This document shows, piece by piece, positions 48,763-57,248 of a stretch of DNA of 64,000 nt. This DNA comes from Patescibacteria group bacterium (GTDB lineage: Bacteria; Patescibacteria; UBA1384; XYA2-FULL-43-10; 1-14-0-10-43-13). A program made the translations under genes and the position numbers. Every line of letters begins with the position of its first letter. Within the stretch, counting starts at the first letter, position 1. The notes below the pieces were generated by a model that saw only the letters and a list, made by a program, of their open reading frames with translations, was not told the DNA's origin and did no database searches. Location: assembly GCA_023484645.1 (NCBI GenBank), contig JAMCZZ010000028.1, positions 46,871-110,870 of the forward strand. Reading direction: 5' to 3'.

Positions 48763-49479
48763 TTATTTGCTTATTAACTTTTCTAAATATTCTTTCGCCT
48801 TAAGCTGCTCTTCAAACGAATTTTCTAACTCAAGACCCAAGATCTCTGGTAAGTATTCAGTATAATTTTTTATGTAGTTTAAATTCTTAACATCCTCCAT
48901 ATAGTGCCAAGAGTGAGTAGGCAATTTGCTGGGATCCCATGGGAAATCCCTAGGTGCATCTAAGATGCCTGAGATATGGCAGAATTTGATTTTTTTCTTG
49001 TTTATCAACGAAACAAATTTTGAATAATCTCTTCTGGCGCTGTCTCTTTTTGCCGCCTCCCAATGAGAAAAATCTATACAAATTCCAGCGCATTTATCTA
49101 AGTTGCTGGCTATATCGTCCATATTATTTTCTAGATTCTCTAAATATATTTGATCACGATATTTTTCAATCTTTTTTAAGCCCTTGATGCCTTCAATATC
49201 TGGATGAATATTAAAGAGTTTCACTTTATATCGGTTTGCAAGGTAATCGACTTCTTTCACATCAAAATCCTGCCTTAAGTGGACGAAAGCAATACTTTCC
49301 AAACTTGTCTTTTCAAGTATTTGATAAAGAATTTGTCGTTCTTCTGGCTTTAAATATGTAGGAAATAGTGCGACTTCTTTAATGCCGAAACGATCTATTT
49401 CAGAAACTTTTTCCCGCCAGTCTGAGCCGGGCGTAGTAGTTAATCCAAGTAAAATTTTACTCACTTGCTTCCTTTTCAT
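48763..49479 (-). CDS. TIM-barrel protein, sugar isomerase/epimerase-like
   Basis: A 238-residue protein resembling xylose-isomerase-type TIM barrels (IKEVALFPTYLKPEE; FNIHPDIEGIKGLK; IYLENLENNMDDI; ICIDFSHWEA; FCHISGILDAPRDFPW; LGLELENSFEEQ). The conserved Glu, Asp and His residues at strand ends suggest a metal-dependent sugar reaction. It overlaps the end of rfbB by 23 bases and is not part of the standard rhamnose pathway. It may modify the sugar further. The substrate is unknown. Confidence 0.65.
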   Translation of the reverse strand: MKRKQVSKILLGLTTTPGSDWREKVSEIDRFGIKEVALFPTYLKPEERQILYQILEKTSLESIAFVHLRQDFDVKEVDYLANRYKVKLFNIHPDIEGIKGLKKIEKYRDQIYLENLENNMDDIASNLDKCAGICIDFSHWEAAKRDSARRDYSKFVSLINKKKIKFCHISGILDAPRDFPWDPSKLPTHSWHYMEDVKNLNYIKNYTEYLPEILGLELENSFEEQLKAKEYLEKLISK

Positions 49480-50482
49480 TCGCTGTTTGTCTGTTCGTAT
49501 CTAAATATTCTCCAGAGACAATTCGTTTCCACCAATCTTCATTCATTTTGTACCACTCGATGGTTATTTGAATCCCTTGATCAAAAGTTATGGATGGTTT
49601 CCAGCCTAGTTCATTAGAAATTTTTAAGTGATCCATAGCATAACGCATGTCGTGGCCTTTACGGTCTTCAACATAAGTTTTTAGAGATAATGGTTTTTCC
49701 AATAATTTCAAAACAGTATCGGCCACTTCTAAACCATTTTTTTCTGAGTCTCCACCGACACAATAAGTTTCACCAACTTTTCCTTTATGTAGGATTAAAT
49801 CTATTGCTTCGCAATGATCCGTCACGAAGAGATAGTCTCTAACTGCTTTTCCGGAGCCGTAAATTGGCAGAGGCTTGTTTTGCATTGCGTTTGTAATAAA
49901 GAGGGGAATCACTTTTTCTGGAAAGTGGTAAGGCCCATAATTATTAGTACAATTTGAAATTGTAATTGGTAAGTTATAGGTATCAAAGTAGGCCCTTACG
50001 ATGTGATCGGAGCCTGCTTTTGAGGCAGAGTAGGGAGAATGGGGGTTGTAAGGGGTTTTTTCATCGAATTTAATTTCAGGATTGTCTAAGGGTAATGCGC
50101 CAAATACCTCGTCGGTCGAGACATGATGGAAACGCTTAACGTTTTTCTCTTTAGCTACGTCTAAAAGAACCTGTGTCCCAATAACGTTTGTTTCTACAAA
50201 TATTGCCGGTCCGGTGATTGAACGGTCAACATGAGATTCGGCTGCAAAGTGGGCAACCATATCGCATCCATCCATTGCTTTTTCTACTGTTTCAGGGTCG
50301 CAAATATCCCCATGAATAAACGAATAGTTCGGATTATTCTCAACCGATTTTAGATTCTCCAAGTTGCCTGCATACGTAAGTTTGTCTAAATTAACAATCT
50401 TATAATCAGGATATTTCTTCATCATATGAAGAATAAAATTTGAACCGATAAAACCGGCCCCGCCAGTTACTAAAATTTTCAT
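49457..50482 (-). CDS. rfbB: dTDP-glucose 4,6-dehydratase
   Basis: A 341-residue extended SDR enzyme converting dTDP-glucose to the 4-keto-6-deoxy sugar. The NAD loop GGAGFIGSNF (7-16), HFAAESHVDRS, the catalytic STDEVFG and YSASKAGSD, and NNYGPYHFPEK are all present. Length is typical. It starts just after the rfbC-like gene. Confidence 0.96.
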   Translation of the reverse strand: MKILVTGGAGFIGSNFILHMMKKYPDYKIVNLDKLTYAGNLENLKSVENNPNYSFIHGDICDPETVEKAMDGCDMVAHFAAESHVDRSITGPAIFVETNVIGTQVLLDVAKEKNVKRFHHVSTDEVFGALPLDNPEIKFDEKTPYNPHSPYSASKAGSDHIVRAYFDTYNLPITISNCTNNYGPYHFPEKVIPLFITNAMQNKPLPIYGSGKAVRDYLFVTDHCEAIDLILHKGKVGETYCVGGDSEKNGLEVADTVLKLLEKPLSLKTYVEDRKGHDMRYAMDHLKISNELGWKPSITFDQGIQITIEWYKMNEDWWKRIVSGEYLDTNRQTANEKEASE

Positions 50483-50483
50483 A

Positions 50484-50969
50484 TTACTCCTCTTTTAGAG
50501 AGTCCCAATTAAAGTTTATCTTTTTATCAAATGGATCTATTCGTTCTTCATCAGGATTCTCTCTGTCATATTCCTTTGTTACGTGATAGAAAAGAAGACA
50601 AGGATCATCCGATAAAACTTTGTAACCATGAGCGACGCCGACTGGTATTAAAACTAATTTATAATTGTTTTCTCCCGCTTCGATAACTTGTGTCTCGCCA
50701 AAAGTAGAAGAACCTTTTCTTTGATCGTACAGAACAATTGCTGCACTCCCTGAGGCAATGAACCAGAGATCGTCTTGATTTTTGTGCCAGTGAAATGCCT
50801 TAATAGTGCCTTTGTAAGCGATCGAAAAGTTGGTTTGAGCGAAATTTTTTATTAAACCCTCGCTATTTCTTAGAACCTCTGTAAAAATACCAGGTTTTAC
50901 ATTCTCTTGTTCTAGGTCGGGTTTATCTTGCCAAACTTTTAGCTCTTTTATTTTTACTCCATCAATCAT
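50484..50969 (-). CDS. rfbC: dTDP-4-dehydrorhamnose 3,5-epimerase-like cupin
   Basis: A 161-residue cupin of the RmlC superfamily. AFHWHKNQDDLWFIASG holds the histidine that would serve as catalytic base, and IPVGVAHGYKVLSDDPCLL is the family's second core strand. The sequence is more divergent than textbook RmlC, so it might act on a related dTDP sugar. Its place between rfbA and rfbB fills the epimerase step of the pathway. Confidence 0.75.
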   Translation of the reverse strand: MIDGVKIKELKVWQDKPDLEQENVKPGIFTEVLRNSEGLIKNFAQTNFSIAYKGTIKAFHWHKNQDDLWFIASGSAAIVLYDQRKGSSTFGETQVIEAGENNYKLVLIPVGVAHGYKVLSDDPCLLFYHVTKEYDRENPDEERIDPFDKKINFNWDSLKEE

Positions 50970-50998
50970 TTGTTTGTTCCTTTATTCTTTGCTTGAAG

Positions 50999-51883
50999 TT
51001 ATTTAATCGTTCTTCCTTTTCCTTCAGCTACACTCTTTAAATATTGACCATAAGGTGATTTTCCATATCTTTCGGCCGAGTCTAACAACTGATTCTTGTC
51101 AATCCATTTATTATTGAAGGCAATTTCTTCTAGTGCGGCTACTTTCACGTTTTGTCTTTCTTCAACAATACGTATAAATTCATTAGCTTGAACTAAAGAG
51201 TCGACTGTCCCGGTATCTAGCCAAGCAAAACCTCGGCCTAGTAATTTAACATCAAGTCTACCTTCCTCTAAATACAATCGGTTCAAGTCGGTTATCTCCA
51301 ATTCGCCTCTATCACTAGGCTTTACTTTTTTGGCTTGATTTACGACATCATTATTGTAGAAGTAGAGTCCAATTATTGCATAGTTACTTTTTGGATGCTC
51401 TGGCTTTTCTTCAACAGATAATACTTTACCTTTACTATCAAATTCAACAACACCCAACCTTTCTGGGTCGTTTACATAATAACCGAAGATAGTAGCACGA
51501 TCCCTATTGCTTGCAGCCTCCTTTAAAAGACCTGTGAGACCGCTGCCATATAAAACATTATCTCCGAGGATTAGTGCCACGTCATCACCTCCAATAAACT
51601 CCTCTCCAATCAAGAAAGCCTGAGCTAAGCCGTCTGGAGAAGGCTGCTCGGCGTATGATAATTTAATTCCATAATTAGATCCATCGCCTAAAAGTTTTTT
51701 GTAATTCGGCAAATCGTGAGGTGTTGAAATAATCAAAATTTCTTTAATGCCAGCCAGCATCAGAATAGAGAGAGGATAGTAGATCATTGGTTTGTCATAT
51801 ATGGGTAAAAGCTGTTTGCTCATTGCCATTGTCATTGGATAAAGCCGTGTGCCACTGCCGCCTGCTAAAATTATACCTTTCAT
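50999..51883 (-). CDS. rfbA: Glucose-1-phosphate thymidylyltransferase
   Basis: A 294-residue nucleotidyltransferase making dTDP-glucose. [11 protein letters not shown] (8-18) and [17 protein letters not shown] are diagnostic, followed by [10 protein letters not shown] and [20 protein letters not shown]. It is first in the rhamnose operon. AGGAGCT precedes the ATG, just after a small GGTTA-GATAAA-TAACC hairpin in the leader. Confidence 0.96.
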   Translation of the reverse strand: MKGIILAGGSGTRLYPMTMAMSKQLLPIYDKPMIYYPLSILMLAGIKEILIISTPHDLPNYKKLLGDGSNYGIKLSYAEQPSPDGLAQAFLIGEEFIGGDDVALILGDNVLYGSGLTGLLKEAASNRDRATIFGYYVNDPERLGVVEFDSKGKVLSVEEKPEHPKSNYAIIGLYFYNNDVVNQAKKVKPSDRGELEITDLNRLYLEEGRLDVKLLGRGFAWLDTGTVDSLVQANEFIRIVEERQNVKVAALEEIAFNNKWIDKNQLLDSAERYGKSPYGQYLKSVAEGKGRTIK

Positions 51884-51969
51884 TTGAGCTCCTAGGTTAT
51901 TTATCTAACCCAAAGATACCAAATCGGCGCTAAGTATTCAATAAATCAAATCAAAAACCGTCAAAGATA

Positions 51970-51998
51970 TTGGACAAAGTATAAATTTATGATATATA
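51970..51998 (+). promoter_or_regulatory. Promoter of the NUDIX gene
   Basis: TTGGAC (51970-51975) and TATATA (51993-51998) are 17 bp apart. The leader contains the hairpin TCCGC-TTTGT-GCGGA. Confidence 0.55.
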
Positions 51999-52047
51999 TA
52001 TGAGTCCGCTTTGTGCGGAAAATCCAAGGCAAAGAAGGTGTTGGTTT

Positions 52048-52572
52048 ATGTCTGAGGCTACTAGGCAGTATATAGAGCAAGGCTTTAAGAATCATTCCGT
52101 TTTCATTCCCGATGAGGAATATGGGAGAAATCTCGACTCTACGGTGCCCGCTTGTGTGGATATCATAGTCATTTGCGGCGGAAAAATCCTTCTGGCGAAG
52201 CGGACTCGAGATCCGCAGAAGGATTGGTGGATTATTGGCGGCAAAATACGGCCCGGAGAGACTTTTGAAAAGACGGCAAGCCGCAAAATCAAGGAAGAGC
52301 TGGGTCTTGACATAGATCCGGAGCGCTTTAGCCGACTGACCGATTTCTCTGCTGCATGGAAAATGAGGCACCAGCCTCCCGCCGACCATGGAGTGCACAC
52401 CGTTTCGTTTGTAATGCAGACTGAGATATCGGCGGAAATGAGGGAAGTGATCGTGTTCAATGACGAATACGAGTGCCTCCAGTGGATCAAGCCGGAAGCG
52501 ATCCTCATTGGTGATTTTCATCCGGCGATCTATCAGTGTGCGGAGGCAGTCTTGGCTGCCACTGACTGCTGA
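52048..52572 (+). CDS. NUDIX hydrolase, GDP-mannose hydrolase-like
   Basis: A 174-residue NUDIX protein. The box GGKIRPGETFEKTASRKI continues into KEELGLD; it departs from the consensus by one residue (lysine where REUXEE has its first glutamate) but keeps the metal-binding EE pair. VDIIVICGGKILLAKRTRDP before it and the DEYECLQWIKPEA ending resemble GDP-mannose mannosyl hydrolases, which would suit the nearby gmd. The ATG at 52048 follows GAAGGTG. It has its own promoter and terminator and raised G+C, like the other lone genes. Confidence 0.75.
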   Translation: MSEATRQYIEQGFKNHSVFIPDEEYGRNLDSTVPACVDIIVICGGKILLAKRTRDPQKDWWIIGGKIRPGETFEKTASRKIKEELGLDIDPERFSRLTDFSAAWKMRHQPPADHGVHTVSFVMQTEISAEMREVIVFNDEYECLQWIKPEAILIGDFHPAIYQCAEAVLAATDC

Positions 52573-52596
52573 TGTAAGGAATTTGGATTAGAACAT

Positions 52597-52630
52597 GGGC
52601 TTGACGCTGAAGCGTTAAGCCCTAATTTTA
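52597..52630 (+). terminator. Terminator after the NUDIX gene
   Basis: GGGCTTGACGC pairs with GCGTTAAGCCC (one G-T) around TGAA, then TAATTTT. Confidence 0.75.
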
Positions 52631-52679
52631 AATTAAGACGGCCTTTATCATTTCAATTTGAACTGTTATATTGATAAAC

Positions 52680-54035
52680 ATGAAGCTGAAACTAAGAAAT
52701 AAAATTATCACCTTAATCGAAAATATACATTTCAAGATTTTCGGTCATTCGATGGGCAATACGATGAAGCTTTTTTTGGGCAACCTTTCGTGGTCATTTT
52801 TTGGCGGTATTATTGCATCTTTCTTGCTCCTAGTTGTTGTAATTATCGCCGGTCGATTTATGGGTCCGGAGTATTATGGCAAATATAACTTAATTGTTAC
52901 TTACAGCAGTTTTCTTGTCATCGCAATTTTTTTGGGTATGGATAACGCTGGCATAAGAGTAATTTCAGCTGGTAAAACTAATGCTGAAAAGGCAAAAAGT
53001 ATTTCCAGTTTTTCGGTATTTATTATTTTAAATACAATATTTATCAGCGCCTTATTGATAGTCTTTCGTAAATTATTATTAAATCATTATTCTCTGGATC
53101 AGACTTCATTCCTGCTTTTGCTTCTGTTTACTGCTTTTTTTGCTCTAAAAACAATGTTTGATATTTCCATTAGGGGCATGAAACTATTTAAGCTTCAAAG
53201 CACCGGCAGAATTATCGAAGCTGTGGGTGTCGCAATATTTTTTGTGATTTTCTTCTTTACGCTTAAACAGCAAAATTATAGTTATTATATTTATTCACTT
53301 GTGATAGGATCAGGAATTGTATCTATTTTTTATCTTTTGCATTTACTTCCGCTGCTAGGTAATTTTGACTTTCAGTACTTAAAAAAACAATTTAGCTATG
53401 CAAAATTGTTTTTTATTAATACAGCTTTAGTTACAGGATTAGGATCTCTGGATAAAATTATTATCGCAAAATATCTCAATGTCTCTAAGTTAGGTATATA
53501 TGCTGCTTATTATGCTGCATCAGTGAGTATAATTTCTCTATTAGTAAAAATGTTTAACAATGTCTTGTTTCCTTTAGCCGCAGGCGATAGAGATAAGAGC
53601 TTTACTAAAAAATTAAATAAATTAATTTTTTTTGGTTTTATTCCGCTCCTCCTGCTTATTATGTTTCTAACTTTTTGCATAGTAAAGCTTTATGGCAATG
53701 AATACGGCATAAAATTAGTTTATATTGTTGGATTTGGCATCTTAGGGACTACAAATGCAATTTCTAGTGTTTATAACTCAATCGTCATAAGCCTTTCCAA
53801 AACAATTTATAGGAAATATGTTTTTTATAATAATTTATTAAACATAGTTAATTTGCTTGCATACGGAATAATGATTTACCTTAAAATTGTTTCTATTGAG
53901 TTAATTTTAATTTTTATCATCACGAACAATATTGCCACTATCTTTCTTCAAAGGGGATTAATTAGCACTTCGATTCGTGAATATAAAAAACAAATTAAAT
54001 TAACATCACTAGCAGATCGAGTTGCTGCATCTTGA
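52680..54035 (+). CDS. Polysaccharide flippase (Wzx/MATE-like)
   Basis: A 451-residue protein with about 12-14 membrane helices, of the polysaccharide-transporter/MurJ-like superfamily (LGNLSWSFFGGIIASFLLLV; GRFMGPEYYGKYNLIVTYSS; NTALVTGLGSLDKIIIAKYL). It should flip lipid-linked oligosaccharide units across the membrane. ATG at 52680 is preferred to an in-frame TTG upstream. It starts the plus-strand half of the surface-polysaccharide locus. Confidence 0.88.
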   Translation: MKLKLRNKIITLIENIHFKIFGHSMGNTMKLFLGNLSWSFFGGIIASFLLLVVVIIAGRFMGPEYYGKYNLIVTYSSFLVIAIFLGMDNAGIRVISAGKTNAEKAKSISSFSVFIILNTIFISALLIVFRKLLLNHYSLDQTSFLLLLLFTAFFALKTMFDISIRGMKLFKLQSTGRIIEAVGVAIFFVIFFFTLKQQNYSYYIYSLVIGSGIVSIFYLLHLLPLLGNFDFQYLKKQFSYAKLFFINTALVTGLGSLDKIIIAKYLNVSKLGIYAAYYAASVSIISLLVKMFNNVLFPLAAGDRDKSFTKKLNKLIFFGFIPLLLLIMFLTFCIVKLYGNEYGIKLVYIVGFGILGTTNAISSVYNSIVISLSKTIYRKYVFYNNLLNIVNLLAYGIMIYLKIVSIELILIFIITNNIATIFLQRGLISTSIREYKKQIKLTSLADRVAAS

Positions 54036-54123
54036 GAGATGAGCGTTAAATGGCCGGTCTTGATCAAGGAAACTCGATGTGTTATTTTCTTTTTAGCGTT
54101 AACAATTATCTTTAAGGGAAAAT

Positions 54124-55170
54124 ATGACGAAATCAGCTCTAATCACAGGGATACTGGGTCAAGACGGACCTTATCTTGCTAAGTTACTATTGGATAAGGG
54201 ATATAACGTCTATGGCTTGATACGCCGCTATTCTGTGCCAAACTATGAGAATACTGATTATCTTGGAATTACTAATGATATTAATTTTCTACCAGGCGAC
54301 ATGAATGACGAGGCGTCTCTCATCAATATTATCAAAACATTCCAGCCAGATGAGGTCTACAATCTAGCCGCCCAATCGTTCGTGGGTGCTTCATGGGACC
54401 AGTCGAAAATCACAACAGAGATAAATTCTCTTGGTGTTCTTTATCTTCTTAATGCGATAAAGCTTTTTTCGCCGACAACAAAATTTTACCAAGCTTCGAC
54501 TAGCGAAATGTTTGGTAACAGCCATATTAATGGCATACAAACAGAAGAGACCCCTTTTCATCCCCGAAGCCCTTATGCTATTTCCAAACTCTACTCGTAT
54601 TGGATGACAATAAACTTTCGTGAAAGTTATAATATGTTTTGCACTAATGGCATCCTGTTTAATCACGAATCTCCTATTAGGGGGGTGGATTTTGTAACAC
54701 GAAAAATATCTCAGGGCGTCGCTAAGATAAAATTAGGATTGTCAAATGAAATTAGACTTGGCAATATTGACAGTAAGCGCGATTGGGGGTTTGCGGGAGA
54801 CTATGTTGAAGCAATGTGGTTAATGATGCAAAAGGAAAAACCCGACAACTTTATTATCTCGACAGGTGAAACTCATTCAATAAAAGATTTTTTGGAAATT
54901 GCTTTCGATTATGTTGGAATAAAAGATTGGGAAAAACATATTGTTCTTGATCCTCAATTCAAACGGCCGGCCGAACTCTTCACTCTTATGGGTAAATCGG
55001 ATAAAGCGCGAAAAGTTCTTGGCTGGGAACCAAAAATCAAGTTTGAAGAATTAGTTAAAATGATGGTGGAAGCGGATCTGAACAGATGCAGTAAAATAAC
55101 AACATCTTCAAAAACGATAGATAAGAATACATCAGAGGGTATGAAAGCTCTAAGAATAACACGGTGGTAA
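54124..55170 (+). CDS. gmd: GDP-mannose 4,6-dehydratase
   Basis: A 348-residue extended SDR. The start ALITGILGQDGPYLAKLLL is the GMD form of the NAD loop, and TSEMFG, YAISKLYSYW (Y-x-x-x-K), FNHESPIRG and RDWGFAGDYVEAMW are all family landmarks. It makes GDP-4-keto-6-deoxymannose, a precursor of fucose, rhamnose-D and perosamine sugars. No reductase or aminotransferase for the next step is adjacent within this window. Confidence 0.95.
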   Translation: MTKSALITGILGQDGPYLAKLLLDKGYNVYGLIRRYSVPNYENTDYLGITNDINFLPGDMNDEASLINIIKTFQPDEVYNLAAQSFVGASWDQSKITTEINSLGVLYLLNAIKLFSPTTKFYQASTSEMFGNSHINGIQTEETPFHPRSPYAISKLYSYWMTINFRESYNMFCTNGILFNHESPIRGVDFVTRKISQGVAKIKLGLSNEIRLGNIDSKRDWGFAGDYVEAMWLMMQKEKPDNFIISTGETHSIKDFLEIAFDYVGIKDWEKHIVLDPQFKRPAELFTLMGKSDKARKVLGWEPKIKFEELVKMMVEADLNRCSKITTSSKTIDKNTSEGMKALRITRW

Positions 55171-55201
55171 ATTATACATCATTAAATAAAGTAATCTCAC
55201 A

Positions 55202-56845
55202 ATGCAAATAATTATCCCAATGTCCGGAGTCGGCCAAAGGTTCATTGACGCAGGCTATAAAGATATTAAACCTTTGGTTTGTGTTAACGAAAAACCGATG
55301 GTGGAATACATCGTCAGCCTGTATCCAAAGGATTCTAAAATTTTATTTGTTTGCAATAATGACCATCTTAAAAAGACAAAGTTGGAGGAAGAGTTAAAAA
55401 GAATTGCTCCCACTTGCGAGATTATTGGCATAGAACCGCATAAAAAAGGACCGGTTTATGCTGTATCGCAAGCTTTTGATTATATTGATAATAATGACGA
55501 AATAATTGTCCAGCATGTTGATACTTATAAATATTGGGACTTTGATAAATTTCTTGCTCATACAAGAAGTAGAAAAGCAGATGCTGCAATCTCGGCCAAC
55601 CGCGGGTTTCATCCAAATATGTTTACGGGGACAAATTATGCCTTGTCCAACTCATTAAAACAGTGGATGACAAGCATGACAGAAAAGAAGCCCATTGAAG
55701 ACATTGATCGTGAATATGCTTCTGACGGAACGTATTATTTTAAAAATGGCTCTCTGGTAAAAAAATATTTTAAACAATTAATGGATCTTAATATCAACCT
55801 CAAGGGAGAATACTATATTAGCCTTGTTTATCCTCTCTTGCTTCAGGATGGATTAAAAGTGTCAATTTATGAGATACAACATTTGGTTAGTCTAGGTATC
55901 CCAATTGATATTGAAAATTTTCGGGGTTGGTCTAATTATTTTCAAAATGCTATTAACGGCTATGAAAAAATTAAGGTCGAAAAAAATAGCATAAACTTAA
56001 TCCCATTGGCGGGCAAGGGCAGCCGATTTGTTGGGGCAGGATATGAAACTCCAAAACCTCTTATTGAGTTATCAGGCAAACCCATGATAATTCAAGCTTC
56101 AGAGAGTCTCCCGGATGCTGAAAAAAGAATATTTATTTGCTTGAAAGAGCATCTCGAGAATTATCCTCTTGAACACAAAATTAAGGAAAGTTATCCTAAC
56201 GCAAAGATTGTTAAATTAAACAAAGTCACTGAAGGCCAAGCTTGTACAATTGAGGTTGGGCTCAAGGGGGCTGATCCTGATTCACCTCTTATGATTGGTG
56301 CTTGTGATTTTGGCGCACTTTGGGATAGAAAAAAATATCAAAATTTGTTGGATGACAAAAAAGTAGATGCTATTGTTTGGAGTTTTCGGCATCATCCTAA
56401 TTCCAAAATTCACCCAGAGATGTATGGATGGATAAAAGTAGGGAAAAATAATAAAGTTGAAGGCATTTCAGTAAAAGTCCCTATTTCTAACAACCCCTTT
56501 GATGATCATGCTTTTACTGGAGCGATGTATTTTCGTAAGACTAAATATTTTCTTGATGCCTTGAAGGAAATGTACAAAAAGAACATTAGAATAAAAGGTG
56601 AATTTTATCTTGATAGTTGTATTAATGTTTTAGTTGAAAAAGGACTGAACGTAAAAGTATTTGAAGTAGATCACTTTTCTTGCTGGGGAACCCCAGATGA
56701 ATTAAAAACTTATGAATATTGGCAGAGCTTTTTTCATAAATGTGATTGGCATCCCTATTCTTTGGAAAAAGATCCGACAATTGAGAAGGGGTGGGTGAAC
56801 GTACTTGATAAGAAATATCGTACTTTTAAGCAGGTGTACAAATGA
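55202..56845 (+). CDS. Tandem (fused) sugar nucleotidyltransferase-like protein
   Basis: A 547-residue protein made of two GT-A-fold nucleotidyltransferase domains. Domain 1 opens IIPMSGVGQRFIDAGYKDIK (4-23) and domain 2 opens LIPLAGKGSRFVGAGYETPK (about 264-283); both continue with the KPMV/KPMI element and end in the same kind of CWGTPDEL or equivalent region. Each half resembles NTP_transferase proteins of capsule loci. Two active sites may handle two sugars or one may be regulatory; the substrates are unknown. It is followed by a GtrA gene overlapping by four bases. Confidence 0.8.
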   Translation: MQIIIPMSGVGQRFIDAGYKDIKPLVCVNEKPMVEYIVSLYPKDSKILFVCNNDHLKKTKLEEELKRIAPTCEIIGIEPHKKGPVYAVSQAFDYIDNNDEIIVQHVDTYKYWDFDKFLAHTRSRKADAAISANRGFHPNMFTGTNYALSNSLKQWMTSMTEKKPIEDIDREYASDGTYYFKNGSLVKKYFKQLMDLNINLKGEYYISLVYPLLLQDGLKVSIYEIQHLVSLGIPIDIENFRGWSNYFQNAINGYEKIKVEKNSINLIPLAGKGSRFVGAGYETPKPLIELSGKPMIIQASESLPDAEKRIFICLKEHLENYPLEHKIKESYPNAKIVKLNKVTEGQACTIEVGLKGADPDSPLMIGACDFGALWDRKKYQNLLDDKKVDAIVWSFRHHPNSKIHPEMYGWIKVGKNNKVEGISVKVPISNNPFDDHAFTGAMYFRKTKYFLDALKEMYKKNIRIKGEFYLDSCINVLVEKGLNVKVFEVDHFSCWGTPDELKTYEYWQSFFHKCDWHPYSLEKDPTIEKGWVNVLDKKYRTFKQVYK

Positions 56846-57246
56846 AAAAATATCGGCATTTCTTTATTTTTTCCCTCATTGGAGTGCTTTGTGTTTTTAT
56901 CGATTATTTTATTTACTTAAGCCTTTGGCATCTTTCAGGCCACGTCATGATCTCCAAGATTATGTCCTCAATAGTTAGTGTTAGTGTTAACTATCTCTTA
57001 AATTCCCGCTTTAATTTCAACAACCAGCAAAAAGAAAATATTAAGTTTTATAGTCAGTACCTCGCTGTTTATACTGTCTTAATTATCCTTAATGCCATAA
57101 TCAATTCTCTGTTCTTCCATCTAACTGCTAATATTAAAGTCTCATTTTGGCTGGCTGCCATCATCGCCGCCTTTACCAATTATTTTACAGTTAAAGTTTT
57201 TTTTAAAAAAATTAACGCTCGTTTGGTAGTGAACGATTGTCTTTAG
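56842..57246 (+). CDS. GtrA-like membrane protein (second copy)
   Basis: A 134-residue four-helix protein with the GtrA pattern (FFIFSLIGVLCVFIDYFIYL; NYLLNSRFNF; FTNYFTVKVFFKK). Starts within an ATGA overlap with the nucleotidyltransferase gene and abuts the next gene, so this is one operon. More distant from the copy at 47281 than expected for a recent duplication. Confidence 0.85.
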   Translation: MKKYRHFFIFSLIGVLCVFIDYFIYLSLWHLSGHVMISKIMSSIVSVSVNYLLNSRFNFNNQQKENIKFYSQYLAVYTVLIILNAIINSLFFHLTANIKVSFWLAAIIAAFTNYFTVKVFFKKINARLVVNDCL

Positions 57247-57248
57247 TT

